A stretch of DNA of 64,000 nucleotides, taken from positions 1 to 64,000 of the forward strand of contig JAONJW010000005.1 in the NCBI GenBank assembly GCA_028377305.1, in the 5' to 3' direction. Origin of the DNA: Prolixibacteraceae bacterium. GTDB taxonomy: Bacteria > Bacteroidota > Bacteroidia > Bacteroidales > Prolixibacteraceae. Positions 1-7,635 of this stretch are shown here, piece by piece. The translations under genes were made by a program, and so were the position numbers. The notes under the pieces were generated by a model. The model saw only the letters and a program-made list of their open reading frames with translations, ran no database searches and was not told the origin of the DNA. The first letter of the stretch is position 1; every line of letters begins with the position of its first letter.

Positions 1-281
1 TAAAATTGTAATGTTTAATGTGGTTGTTATTGACATCTGTTAACTATTGAGCTGAATTTATTGTATTGAGATCGTGAATTTTAGTAGGTGTGAACTATTG
101 CTTCTTTGAGAAGTGTTATGTAGTTTGTTTTTTTTAACATAATCATATTGTCTTTTATGGCTTAAATTATGCATTTTATATTGAAAATATACTTTCACTC
201 TATCTTTAGCTATTTCTTATTTTGTTATATATTTGATCTATAAAACTCGTTTTTATAACTTTAAATACCAGAAAAAAAGAT
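1..281. other. AT-rich upstream region, nothing recognised
   Basis: This stretch is very AT-rich and has no convincing reading frame on either strand. It presumably carries the promoter and leader of the oxidoreductase gene that starts at 282, but I see no clear TAnnTTTG element close to that start. No repeat or tRNA was recognised. Confidence 0.4.
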
Positions 282-1289
282 ATGTGTAAAGATAAAACCA
301 TAAGGTGGGGCATTATTGGATGTGGAAACGTTACAGAGATGAAGAGTGGTCCAGCATTTAATAAAGTGCCAAATTCAAAGCTTGTTGCTGTTATGAGGCG
401 TGACAGGTCTAAATTAGTCGATTATGCAACACGCCATAATGTACCATTGACATTTACGGATGCCGCTGAGCTTATTATATGTCCAGAGGTGGATGCAGTT
501 TATATTGCCACTCCTCCTAACTTGCATGCAAAGTATGCCATTGCTGCAATGAAAGCGGGTAAACCAGCTTATGTTGAGAAACCTATGGCAACTACAATGG
601 AGGAGTGTTTAGAAATGAATAAAGTGTCTATGGAAACAGGAATGCCACTTTTTGTTGCTTACTATAGGCGTGAGTTGCCTGGTTTTTTGAGAGTAAAGTC
701 AATTATAGAGAGCGGAGAGCTTGGAAAACCATTGGAGGTGGATGTCGAACTGTTCCAGCACCATGCTCCCGAAAAGTATGAAGGTGAACTTCCATGGAGA
801 GTAGTTCCTCAAGTTGCAGGAGCTGGATTGTTTTATGATTTAGCTTCTCATACATTAGATTACCTAGTAAGCCTGTTTGGCCCCATTCTTAAAGCGGGAG
901 GAAAAGCAATTAATGTACGTAAATTGCATAGTGCCGAAGAGAGAGTCCATGGTGCTTTTGAGTTTGAAAATGGTGTGAAAGGAGTCGGTCGTTGGATGTT
1001 TGATGCAAATTATGAAGATTTTTCTGATAAAATAGTGATAACTTGCGAAAAGGGAACGATAGAGATGTCTACATTCCAATTTTCTCCCATTGTTGTGAGA
1101 AACAATGGAGGGGAGACACAAGAATTAGATTATCCTCGTCCCGAACATGTTCAATTAAACCTGATTGACAGTATTGTTAGATCATTGAGAGGTGAAGGAG
1201 AATGCCCTAGTACGGGCATGTCTGCAATGAATACGAATTGGGCTATGTGGTCCATGGTAAAGAATTATTACGCAGAACAAAAAGAGTAG
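282..1289 (+). CDS. Gfo/Idh/MocA family NAD(P)-dependent oxidoreductase
   Basis: A 335-residue cytosolic oxidoreductase of the Gfo/Idh/MocA superfamily, which oxidises or reduces sugars, inositols and related polyols with NAD(P). The N-terminal Rossmann fold starts with WGIIGCGNV at about residue 9, and the family's EKP motif follows (VEKPMATTMEE, about residue 98). The C-terminal half has the alpha/beta substrate domain, with a DLASHTLDYL segment that matches the usual D-x-x-x-H catalytic region near residue 190. Length is normal for the family. The next gene, pdxB, starts 4 bp after the stop, so the two are probably co-transcribed. The substrate cannot be told from sequence; a role next to PLP synthesis is not implied by the fold. 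Confidence 0.9.
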   Translation: MCKDKTIRWGIIGCGNVTEMKSGPAFNKVPNSKLVAVMRRDRSKLVDYATRHNVPLTFTDAAELIICPEVDAVYIATPPNLHAKYAIAAMKAGKPAYVEKPMATTMEECLEMNKVSMETGMPLFVAYYRRELPGFLRVKSIIESGELGKPLEVDVELFQHHAPEKYEGELPWRVVPQVAGAGLFYDLASHTLDYLVSLFGPILKAGGKAINVRKLHSAEERVHGAFEFENGVKGVGRWMFDANYEDFSDKIVITCEKGTIEMSTFQFSPIVVRNNGGETQELDYPRPEHVQLNLIDSIVRSLRGEGECPSTGMSAMNTNWAMWSMVKNYYAEQKE

Positions 1290-1293
1290 AGTT

Positions 1294-2412
1294 ATGAAGA
1301 TTGTTATTGATGATAGAATACCATATATACAAGGTGTTTTTGAACCGTATGCTGAGGTTGTTTATACTCCAGGTGCCAAAATAGATTCATTGATGGTAAA
1401 AGATGCTGATGCATTGATCATTCGCACAAGAACCAAATGTGATAAGGCACTTTTGGATGGATCCTCAGTAAAGATAATTGCAACCGCTACTATTGGTTTT
1501 GACCATATTGACAGGGATTACTGTGAAGGGCAGGGGATTGTATGGCAAAATGCTCCTGGTTGTAATTCGTGGTCTGTAGCCCAATATATGGCAACAGTAT
1601 TGTCACTACTATACCTAGAAAAGAATATAGATGTTGAAGGGAAAACAATTGGAGTAGTAGGGGTTGGTAACGTGGGGGATAAGGTTGCAAAATATGCATC
1701 TTTGCTCGGAATGAACGTTTTGCTAAATGATCCGCCATTAGAAAGAGCAGGTGACCCGAGGAATTTTGTCTCTTTGGAAGAGATACAGAAACAGTCTGAT
1801 ATTATTACGTTTCATGTCCCTTTAACAATGGAAGGTGAAGACGCTACTTTTCACCTGGTTAATGAACAGTTTCTTTCAGAATGCGAAAAGAAACCGATTA
1901 TGTGTAATACTTGTCGAGGAGAGGTGTTTGATACTAGTGCTGTTGTGAAGTCTTTTGATGATGGACGAATTGCAGATTTGGTTGTTGATTGTTGGGAATT
2001 TGAACCCAATATTCATTCCGTCCTGTTAGAGAAAGCTTGGGTTGCAACTCCCCATATTGCTGGATATTCGAGAGATGGCAAAGCAATGGGAACGGCCATG
2101 AGTGTAACAACCATCGCGGAACATTTTGGTCTTCCAATAAAAAACTGGTGGCCTGTAACTATAGAAGAACCAGAGAATGATAAAATCGATCTAGATGGGT
2201 TAGATGCTAGAGAGGCTTTATGGACTGCAATTTATCACAGTTACAATATCAAAAATGAGGTGAAATTGTTGAAAAAAAGTCCTGATACATTCGAACAGCA
2301 AAGAGGTGAATATCCTCTGCGAAGAGAATTTACGGCCTACTATATTTCGAGTAAGGATGATTCAGTTGTTAAAATTCTATCGAATATGAACTTTCAAGTG
2401 TCTGAATTGTAG
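1294..2412 (+). CDS. pdxB: 4-phosphoerythronate dehydrogenase PdxB
   Basis: A 372-residue D-2-hydroxyacid dehydrogenase of the PdxB type, which oxidises 4-phospho-D-erythronate to 2-oxo-3-hydroxy-4-phosphobutanoate in the DXP-dependent pyridoxal-phosphate pathway. The nucleotide-binding loop is GVVGVGNVGDKVA (about residue 120). Catalytic elements are visible: NTCRGEVFD (Arg), a Glu region around EFEPN, and TPHIAGYS (His). After residue ~290 there is the extra C-terminal segment that distinguishes PdxB from SerA, ending with a charged R-x-E-F-T-A-Y-Y strand. It follows the oxidoreductase by 4 bp. About 160 bp separate it from gnd, so gnd may have its own promoter. Confidence 0.93.
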   Translation: MKIVIDDRIPYIQGVFEPYAEVVYTPGAKIDSLMVKDADALIIRTRTKCDKALLDGSSVKIIATATIGFDHIDRDYCEGQGIVWQNAPGCNSWSVAQYMATVLSLLYLEKNIDVEGKTIGVVGVGNVGDKVAKYASLLGMNVLLNDPPLERAGDPRNFVSLEEIQKQSDIITFHVPLTMEGEDATFHLVNEQFLSECEKKPIMCNTCRGEVFDTSAVVKSFDDGRIADLVVDCWEFEPNIHSVLLEKAWVATPHIAGYSRDGKAMGTAMSVTTIAEHFGLPIKNWWPVTIEEPENDKIDLDGLDAREALWTAIYHSYNIKNEVKLLKKSPDTFEQQRGEYPLRREFTAYYISSKDDSVVKILSNMNFQVSEL

Positions 2413-2581
2413 GGTTTATAGTTAAAAGCTATCCGTTGATAGGAAAAAGATATAATAGGATCTATTTGTCGTTTTTCTATTTCTAGCTATATTTGCTTAT
2501 GTCAAAGTCGAGCAATAATCGCTAGAGAATTAGCTGTGTTGACTTTATAATTATTGTCGAATCATAGAGTATATGTATATC

Positions 2582-4033
2582 ATGAAAAAAGCAAATATAG
2601 GATTAATAGGCTTGGCAGTGATGGGCGAAAACCTCGTGCTAAATATGGAGAGTAAAGGATATACGGTAGCTGTATATAATCGTACAGTTGCAAAAGTGGA
2701 TTCCTTTGTGAATGGTAGAGGTAAAGGGAAAAACTTTATTGGAACTAAATCTTTAGAAGAGTTAGTGGCTTCTTTAGAACGTCCTAGGAAAGTAATGATG
2801 CTCGTAAAAGCTGGGCAAGCAGTGGATGCATTGATTGATCAATTGATTCCTTTATTAGAGCCAGGTGATATTATTATCGATGGTGGTAATTCTCATTATC
2901 CAGACACAATTCGAAGAACAGAGTATGTAACATCTAATGGCCTATTATATGTCGGTAGTGGAGTCTCTGGTGGAGAAGAAGGGGCTTTGTTAGGCCCATC
3001 TCTGATGCCTGGTGGTTCAAAAGAGGCATGGCCATTTATTAAAGATATATTTCAATCTATTGCTGCGAAAGTAGAAGATGGAACACCATGTAGTGATTGG
3101 GTTGGTAACGATGGCGCAGGTCATTTTGTGAAGATGGTTCACAATGGTATTGAATATGGTGATATGCAGATTATTAGTGAAGCGTACCACATGTTGAAAC
3201 GTGTTCTACATCTATCTCATGACGAGATGAGTGAAACGTTCGATAAATGGAATAAAGGTGATTTGGACAGCTACTTGATCGAAATTACTTCAGAGATATT
3301 AGCTTATCGAGATGAGAAGAACGAGCCTCTAGTAGAAAAGATTCTGGATGCTGCAGGTCAGAAAGGAACTGGGAAATGGACTGCAGTCTCTGCTTTGGAT
3401 GCAGGCATACCATTGACATTGATTGGAGAGTCAGTTTTTGCACGTTGTCTATCAGCACAGAAAGATCTGAGAGTCTCTGCAAACAAGTTATATCAAGAGC
3501 CTAAGATTGAATTCAAAGGAGATAAGCAGCAGTTTATAAATGACCTTGAAGCAGCATTATTGGGGGCTAAGATAGTCTCTTATGCTCAAGGGTATGACCT
3601 TATGAGAGAAGCAGCCAAAGAGTATAAATGGGATCTGAATTATGGCGGTATTGCTTTGATGTGGAGAGGTGGATGTATTATCCGTTCTGCATTCTTAGGA
3701 AAGATCAAAGAGGCATATGATAAGAATCCTACATTAGAACATTTGATGTTAGATGATTTCTTTAGAGGGAAACTAGAGTCAGCTGCCCAAGGATGGCGTA
3801 ATGTTGTTGCAACAGCAGCGATAAATGGTATTGCTATTCCTGCGTTATCATCTGCACTGTCTTATTTTGATGGGTTTAGAACAGCAGATTCATCAGCCAA
3901 TATGTTACAGGCGCAGCGCGATTATTTTGGTGCTCATACTTATGAACGAAAAGATGGTAAGCGTGGTGAGTTTCATCATACAAACTGGACTGGACGTGGT
4001 GGTGATACTGCATCTACGACTTATAATGTTTAA
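2582..4033 (+). CDS. gnd: 6-phosphogluconate dehydrogenase, decarboxylating
   Basis: A 483-residue Gnd, which converts 6-phosphogluconate and NADP+ to ribulose 5-phosphate, CO2 and NADPH in the oxidative pentose phosphate pathway. The Rossmann motif IGLIGLAVMGENL opens the protein. GGNSHYPDT, VSGGEEGA and the catalytic Lys/Asn segment HFVKMVHNGIEYGDMQ follow in the usual order, then the all-helical dimer domain and the C-terminal tail that ends in THYNV-like residues (STTYNV). An ATG lies 9 bp upstream (2573), but the internal ATG at 2582 gives the family-typical MKKANIGLIG start. No zwf or pgl partner lies in the window. A small membrane-protein gene starts 24 bp downstream. Confidence 0.95.
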   Translation: MKKANIGLIGLAVMGENLVLNMESKGYTVAVYNRTVAKVDSFVNGRGKGKNFIGTKSLEELVASLERPRKVMMLVKAGQAVDALIDQLIPLLEPGDIIIDGGNSHYPDTIRRTEYVTSNGLLYVGSGVSGGEEGALLGPSLMPGGSKEAWPFIKDIFQSIAAKVEDGTPCSDWVGNDGAGHFVKMVHNGIEYGDMQIISEAYHMLKRVLHLSHDEMSETFDKWNKGDLDSYLIEITSEILAYRDEKNEPLVEKILDAAGQKGTGKWTAVSALDAGIPLTLIGESVFARCLSAQKDLRVSANKLYQEPKIEFKGDKQQFINDLEAALLGAKIVSYAQGYDLMREAAKEYKWDLNYGGIALMWRGGCIIRSAFLGKIKEAYDKNPTLEHLMLDDFFRGKLESAAQGWRNVVATAAINGIAIPALSSALSYFDGFRTADSSANMLQAQRDYFGAHTYERKDGKRGEFHHTNWTGRGGDTASTTYNV

Positions 4034-4057
4034 TCTATTTGATCTAGAAATCATATA

Positions 4058-4348
4058 ATGAACGAATGGTTATATTTGGTATTGGGGTGTTGGTTTGTTT
4101 CAGCACTGTTTGTGTTTTTTCGCCCTACCCCAGTATCTAATGGTGGAGCTATATCACGTTTATATAATTGGATATTGAACTATGCACAATCTGTTGCATG
4201 GTTCATTTTTGGTTTTTACTGTTTGGTACACTACAATGAAGCGTCTTGGTGTTATTCAATATCCAATACAATGCTTATTTTTGCAGGAGCTTTATATTTT
4301 CTTTTCATAGGAGCATTGATTCATGTAAAATTTACCAAAGGCAGGTAA
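4058..4348 (+). CDS. small membrane protein of unknown function
   Basis: A 96-residue hydrophobic protein with about three predicted membrane segments (residues ~3-20, ~41-60 and ~68-90) separated by short loops, and a basic C-terminus (KFTKGR). I do not recognise a family. It begins 24 bp after the gnd stop in the same direction and is probably transcribed with it. It is retained because its start lies directly behind gnd and its composition is that of a real membrane protein, but no motif shows a function. Confidence 0.6.
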   Translation: MNEWLYLVLGCWFVSALFVFFRPTPVSNGGAISRLYNWILNYAQSVAWFIFGFYCLVHYNEASWCYSISNTMLIFAGALYFLFIGALIHVKFTKGR

Positions 4349-4422
4349 GGGAATAACTCTAGGGAAAAGATGATAATATTGTCAGGCCAATGATTGTACA
4401 CTAATTATATTATATACTTGTT

Positions 4423-5079
4423 ATGAAAAAAGTTGCCGTGATTCTTTCTGGATGTGGTGTTTATGATGGATCCGAGATCCACGAAGCTACATCTATCCTT
4501 ATTGCACTCTCAATGCGAGGTCTTTCTTATCAATGTTTTGCTCCCAATATTATGCAACATCATGTTGTTAATCACCTGACTGGAGAGGAGATGGATGAAC
4601 AACGTAATGTGTTGGTCGAGTCTGCACGAATTGCACGAGGTGATATTAAGGAGATTGGAGATTTTAGTGCCGAAACATTTGATGCGGTAATCTTTCCTGG
4701 TGGGTTTGGTGTAGCCAAGAATCTATGTGATTTGGCTTTTGAAGGAGCAGCATGTGAAGTACATGAAGATATCCGTAAAGTAATTCTTTGGATGGTAAAA
4801 GAAGAGAAGCCTATCGGTGCCCTTTGCATATCTCCAGCAATGATTGCTAGAGTGTTACCACAAGCAGATGTCACTATTGGACAAGATAGGAGTACCATTG
4901 ACGTGATTGAAGCGATGGAAGGTGTTCATCATAACACTGATAACTGTGAGGTGATTGTGGATGAAAAGTATAAGCTTGTTACCACGCCTTGTTATATGTT
5001 GGATGCTACTATTGCAGAAGTATTTCAAGGTGCATTAAATATCGTTGATGAGATTATCCAATTATGGAATGAAAAATAA
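4423..5079 (+). CDS. elbB: ElbB-type DJ-1/PfpI glyoxalase
   Basis: A 218-residue protein of the ElbB (YhbL/SCRP-27A) branch of the DJ-1/PfpI superfamily, reported to have glyoxalase activity. It begins with the family-typical VAVILSGCGVYDGSEIHE. The FPGGFGVAKNL loop and the nucleophile elbow with Cys in GALCISPAMIA (about residue 138) are present. The C-terminal NTDNCEVIVDEKYKLVTTP stretch is also typical. Length matches the family. The older link to isoprenoid synthesis rests on E. coli genetics and is not shown here. It is followed directly by a strong hairpin terminator. Confidence 0.92.
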   Translation: MKKVAVILSGCGVYDGSEIHEATSILIALSMRGLSYQCFAPNIMQHHVVNHLTGEEMDEQRNVLVESARIARGDIKEIGDFSAETFDAVIFPGGFGVAKNLCDLAFEGAACEVHEDIRKVILWMVKEEKPIGALCISPAMIARVLPQADVTIGQDRSTIDVIEAMEGVHHNTDNCEVIVDEKYKLVTTPCYMLDATIAEVFQGALNIVDEIIQLWNEK

Positions 5080-5100
5080 GTGGTTGGAAGTTTTTATTTA

Positions 5101-5156
5101 AAAAGATAACGGTAATGATAAACCATTTATGGTGTATCATTACCGTTATCTTTTTT
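5101..5156 (+). terminator. Rho-independent terminator after elbB (works on both strands)
   Basis: A near-perfect stem of about 18 bp (AAGATAACGGTAATGATA and its complement) surrounds a loop centred on 5127, ending in TTTTTT on the plus strand and preceded by AAAA for the minus strand. It lies between converging genes (elbB and the PafA-like gene) and likely ends both. Confidence 0.85.
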
Positions 5157-5170
5157 AGTCTTTAGGAACT

Positions 5171-6793
5171 TTATTTCTTTACATTAAAAATTGCTTGTCC
5201 ACTTGAACCACTTGGATTTGGTGCATTAATTAAATAGCTAACAGTAGGAGTGAAGTCGGTTGCATTATACAGCTTAGGGTCGTTGTATTTACGAATGCCA
5301 TTTCCTAAAAACATAAACATCGACTGTTTTTCTCCATAGTATGATAGTGTACTATATCGATCTTTCATTCCCCAGTTAGGACGTAATCGATAAACCACAT
5401 CTCCCGATCTTTTTGCATTAAATCCAAGACTGAAAGGTATATTATTTTCTGATGTAAAGTCTGTTTGTAAAAGTGTTGATGCACTCCATGACTGTGATAT
5501 CGCTTCGAAATCTTTTAGGAACGTTGCGGTTTCATTTTGGAAATCAGACAAGCTGAGTTTTCTTTTACGTATAAGTTCTCTGTCAAAGAATATCTGTTGG
5601 TCTTCGGAAAGGAGAATCCAGTTCCCCTTTTCAAATCTTATATTAAGATAAGATTTCAGAAGTGCTGTTGCTGCTGTTGGATTAAAATATTCTACAGGCA
5701 TCTTAAGCTCTTCTTTTAAATATTCTACTCCATACTGCATTGGATTAAAGTTTGCAATAGATACAAGGTAATTGCCTTTGCCATATTTTTGATCCAAGAA
5801 ACTCAACATTGATGCAATGTTGGTATCCAGTCGTAAGAAGGTATCTTCCATTTCCATCGAAGTTGGTCCAAAGTGAATCCCTTCATTGTCCATTGTAGAG
5901 TAAACCAGATTTAATTGATCTAGTTTTTCTTTCTTTCCAAACTCTTCTGATTCAATCAATGTCTTTGCAAAGTCAGTCACTAGTTGATTACCGAATGGTG
6001 TAGATTTTAGAATCTTGAAGTTGCCACTCTTTTTGTGAAGGTCTTTTAAATCATGAGGGAAGGAGTTGTATCTTTGGGCATATCCTTTCTCAAGGATATA
6101 GTCATCCGCAAGGCTTTCACAGTATTCAGTGTCAGGTAAAAGAGGATCCCATTTTCTAGAGATGTAGTCGTCAATAAGTCTTTTCTTGTTAAATAAAAAG
6201 GCCCATTCAGGGAAAGCTTCTAGATAATAGGATGAGGAAATAAAGTTTCCGTTACTATTATCTAACCAATATGCCCCATTGGAGGTGTGCCCCGTAGCTA
6301 AAATGGCAGTGTTGCGATTGAGCGAAACAGTATAGGTTCTGGCGTCGTTTAAGGTCAGTTGTTTAATTTGATCTCCCATGGTAGGCACTAAAAGGTGATG
6401 TGCTGAAGCTTTTCCCTCATCCGAGTCACTACCTACGGTAATGTAATATGGATCGTCTACAGCTTCAATTTTTTCATTGTTTAACCAGTTATACCAATTG
6501 TTACTAACAATTCCATGAACTTGTGGCCATGCTCCAGTCGAAAGAGTAGAGATTGAACTTGATCGATCCATTATGGATTGACTCATTTGTACATTAGAGC
6601 AAACATAGCCTTGATTATAGAATCGCTTAAAGCCATCTTCTCTCAAGTGAGGCCAGAAGCGTGCGATATAATCATTTCTCATATTTTCAATGAAAATATT
6701 CACTACAACTTTCGGTGCTTTTCTTTGTGCAATTACAGGAATATTAATGGCAAAGAATATGGATAGTAATAATATTTTGATGGGATGTTTCAT
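5171..6793 (-). CDS. PafA-like alkaline-phosphatase-superfamily protein with degenerate active site
   Basis: A 540-residue exported protein (signal peptide about 1-22, ending in VIAQ) that follows the PafA-type alkaline phosphatase architecture from end to end: PKVVVNIFIENMR near residue 28, GFKRFYNQGY, PQVHGIVSNNW, STMDNEGIHFGPTSMEMED, and a C-terminal FTPTVSYLI segment. Compared with the PafA signatures I know, most catalytic positions are changed: the first metal Asp (DQMR) is Glu36, the nucleophile Thr region reads IMDRSSSIS, the STDYVGH ligand His is Ile306, the ADHG pair is ANFN (Asn348, Phe349), and the C-terminal ligand His region reads YGEKQS. It is therefore probably not a phosphatase. 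A CYTH gene lies 49 bp upstream in the same direction. Confidence 0.85.
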   Translation of the reverse strand: MKHPIKILLLSIFFAINIPVIAQRKAPKVVVNIFIENMRNDYIARFWPHLREDGFKRFYNQGYVCSNVQMSQSIMDRSSSISTLSTGAWPQVHGIVSNNWYNWLNNEKIEAVDDPYYITVGSDSDEGKASAHHLLVPTMGDQIKQLTLNDARTYTVSLNRNTAILATGHTSNGAYWLDNSNGNFISSSYYLEAFPEWAFLFNKKRLIDDYISRKWDPLLPDTEYCESLADDYILEKGYAQRYNSFPHDLKDLHKKSGNFKILKSTPFGNQLVTDFAKTLIESEEFGKKEKLDQLNLVYSTMDNEGIHFGPTSMEMEDTFLRLDTNIASMLSFLDQKYGKGNYLVSIANFNPMQYGVEYLKEELKMPVEYFNPTAATALLKSYLNIRFEKGNWILLSEDQQIFFDRELIRKRKLSLSDFQNETATFLKDFEAISQSWSASTLLQTDFTSENNIPFSLGFNAKRSGDVVYRLRPNWGMKDRYSTLSYYGEKQSMFMFLGNGIRKYNDPKLYNATDFTPTVSYLINAPNPSGSSGQAIFNVKK

Positions 6794-6842
6794 TTGTATT
6801 TAAACTTGTACGGTGTGTTTTTATATTATCAGGTTAATTTAT

Positions 6843-7304
6843 TTAGTCCCAACTTGTAAAAGGGGTTATGCATAGTTGTGAGTTGTAATACCTCTCATCA
6901 TGTGATACTTCTTCGAGGATCCATTCTGGTAATACAATTTTTTCTGATGATGTCTTCAGCTCTACCTCGGCTAAATATAAACCTTTATTCTCATCTTCAA
7001 AAATATCAATTTCCCACAGGTGTGATAAATTCTTATAATAGTACCTTCTTTTTTTTATTTTGTATGAGGTCATGTTCAAAAGATCAATGGCATCTTTCAC
7101 TGGGATCTCATATTCAAACTCCTCTCGTGTAATACCTTCTGTCTTCCCTTTTACTGTAAGAAATGCTTTGTTATCTTTTATTCTTACCCGTACTGTTTTA
7201 TTAGGATCAGTTGAGAGATAACCTTGTTCTATATTGGAGAAAGGAAGACCTTCGAGTGGAATGTCTTTGGAAACAATAAACTTTCTTTCTATTTCTTTAG
7301 CCAT
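6843..7304 (-). CDS. CYTH domain protein (inorganic triphosphatase-like)
   Basis: A 153-residue cytosolic CYTH protein, the family of triphosphate tunnel enzymes (tripolyphosphatases, class IV adenylate cyclases). It opens with the signature EIERKFIV at residues 3-10, and the basic/acidic tunnel strands follow: RVRIKDNKAFLTVKGK, REEFEYEIP, KIKKRRYYY, and an acidic FEDENKGLYLAEVEL strand. An in-frame ATG at 7358 would add 18 residues that do not belong to the domain; MAKEIERKF at 7304 is the better start. The small size favours a simple triphosphatase over a cyclase, but this is inference. It is probably co-transcribed with the PafA-like gene downstream. Confidence 0.9.
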   Translation of the reverse strand: MAKEIERKFIVSKDIPLEGLPFSNIEQGYLSTDPNKTVRVRIKDNKAFLTVKGKTEGITREEFEYEIPVKDAIDLLNMTSYKIKKRRYYYKNLSHLWEIDIFEDENKGLYLAEVELKTSSEKIVLPEWILEEVSHDERYYNSQLCITPFTSWD

Positions 7305-7580
7305 AACTAATCGTTTTAGTTGCGATGAAAGCAAAGATAGTGATATCGATAATGCCATTCAAATAGCCATATATTATTCTTTTCATCAATGGACAGTATT
7401 GTTGGTGTATATCTTGTGTTTTGAACCCAAAATATCATGATTTATAACGTTTGGTTTATTTTTAATTAAACCAAACTATGTTGAAATATTGTGGGTTATT
7501 TAATATGTGGGACTTTAAATGTCTGTAAATGAGAATTCTAGTGGTGATTGATGAGGAGTTTTAGATATGTGAAAAATAAG

Positions 7581-7611
7581 TTGCTATACTAAATAAAATA
7601 CTCTATTTTTG
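7581..7611 (+). promoter_or_regulatory. Bacteroidota-type promoter of the DEAD-box helicase
   Basis: A TTG at 7581-7583 and TATTTTTG at 7604-7611 are spaced 20 bp apart, matching the Bacteroidota -33 TTTG / -7 TAnnTTTG pattern. The element ends 24 bp before the ATG at 7636, which rules out the upstream in-frame ATG at 7609 as the start. The remaining part of the 330-bp gap holds nothing else recognised. Confidence 0.7.
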
Positions 7612-7635
7612 CAGTCTTATTTTTTAGAGAAACAT

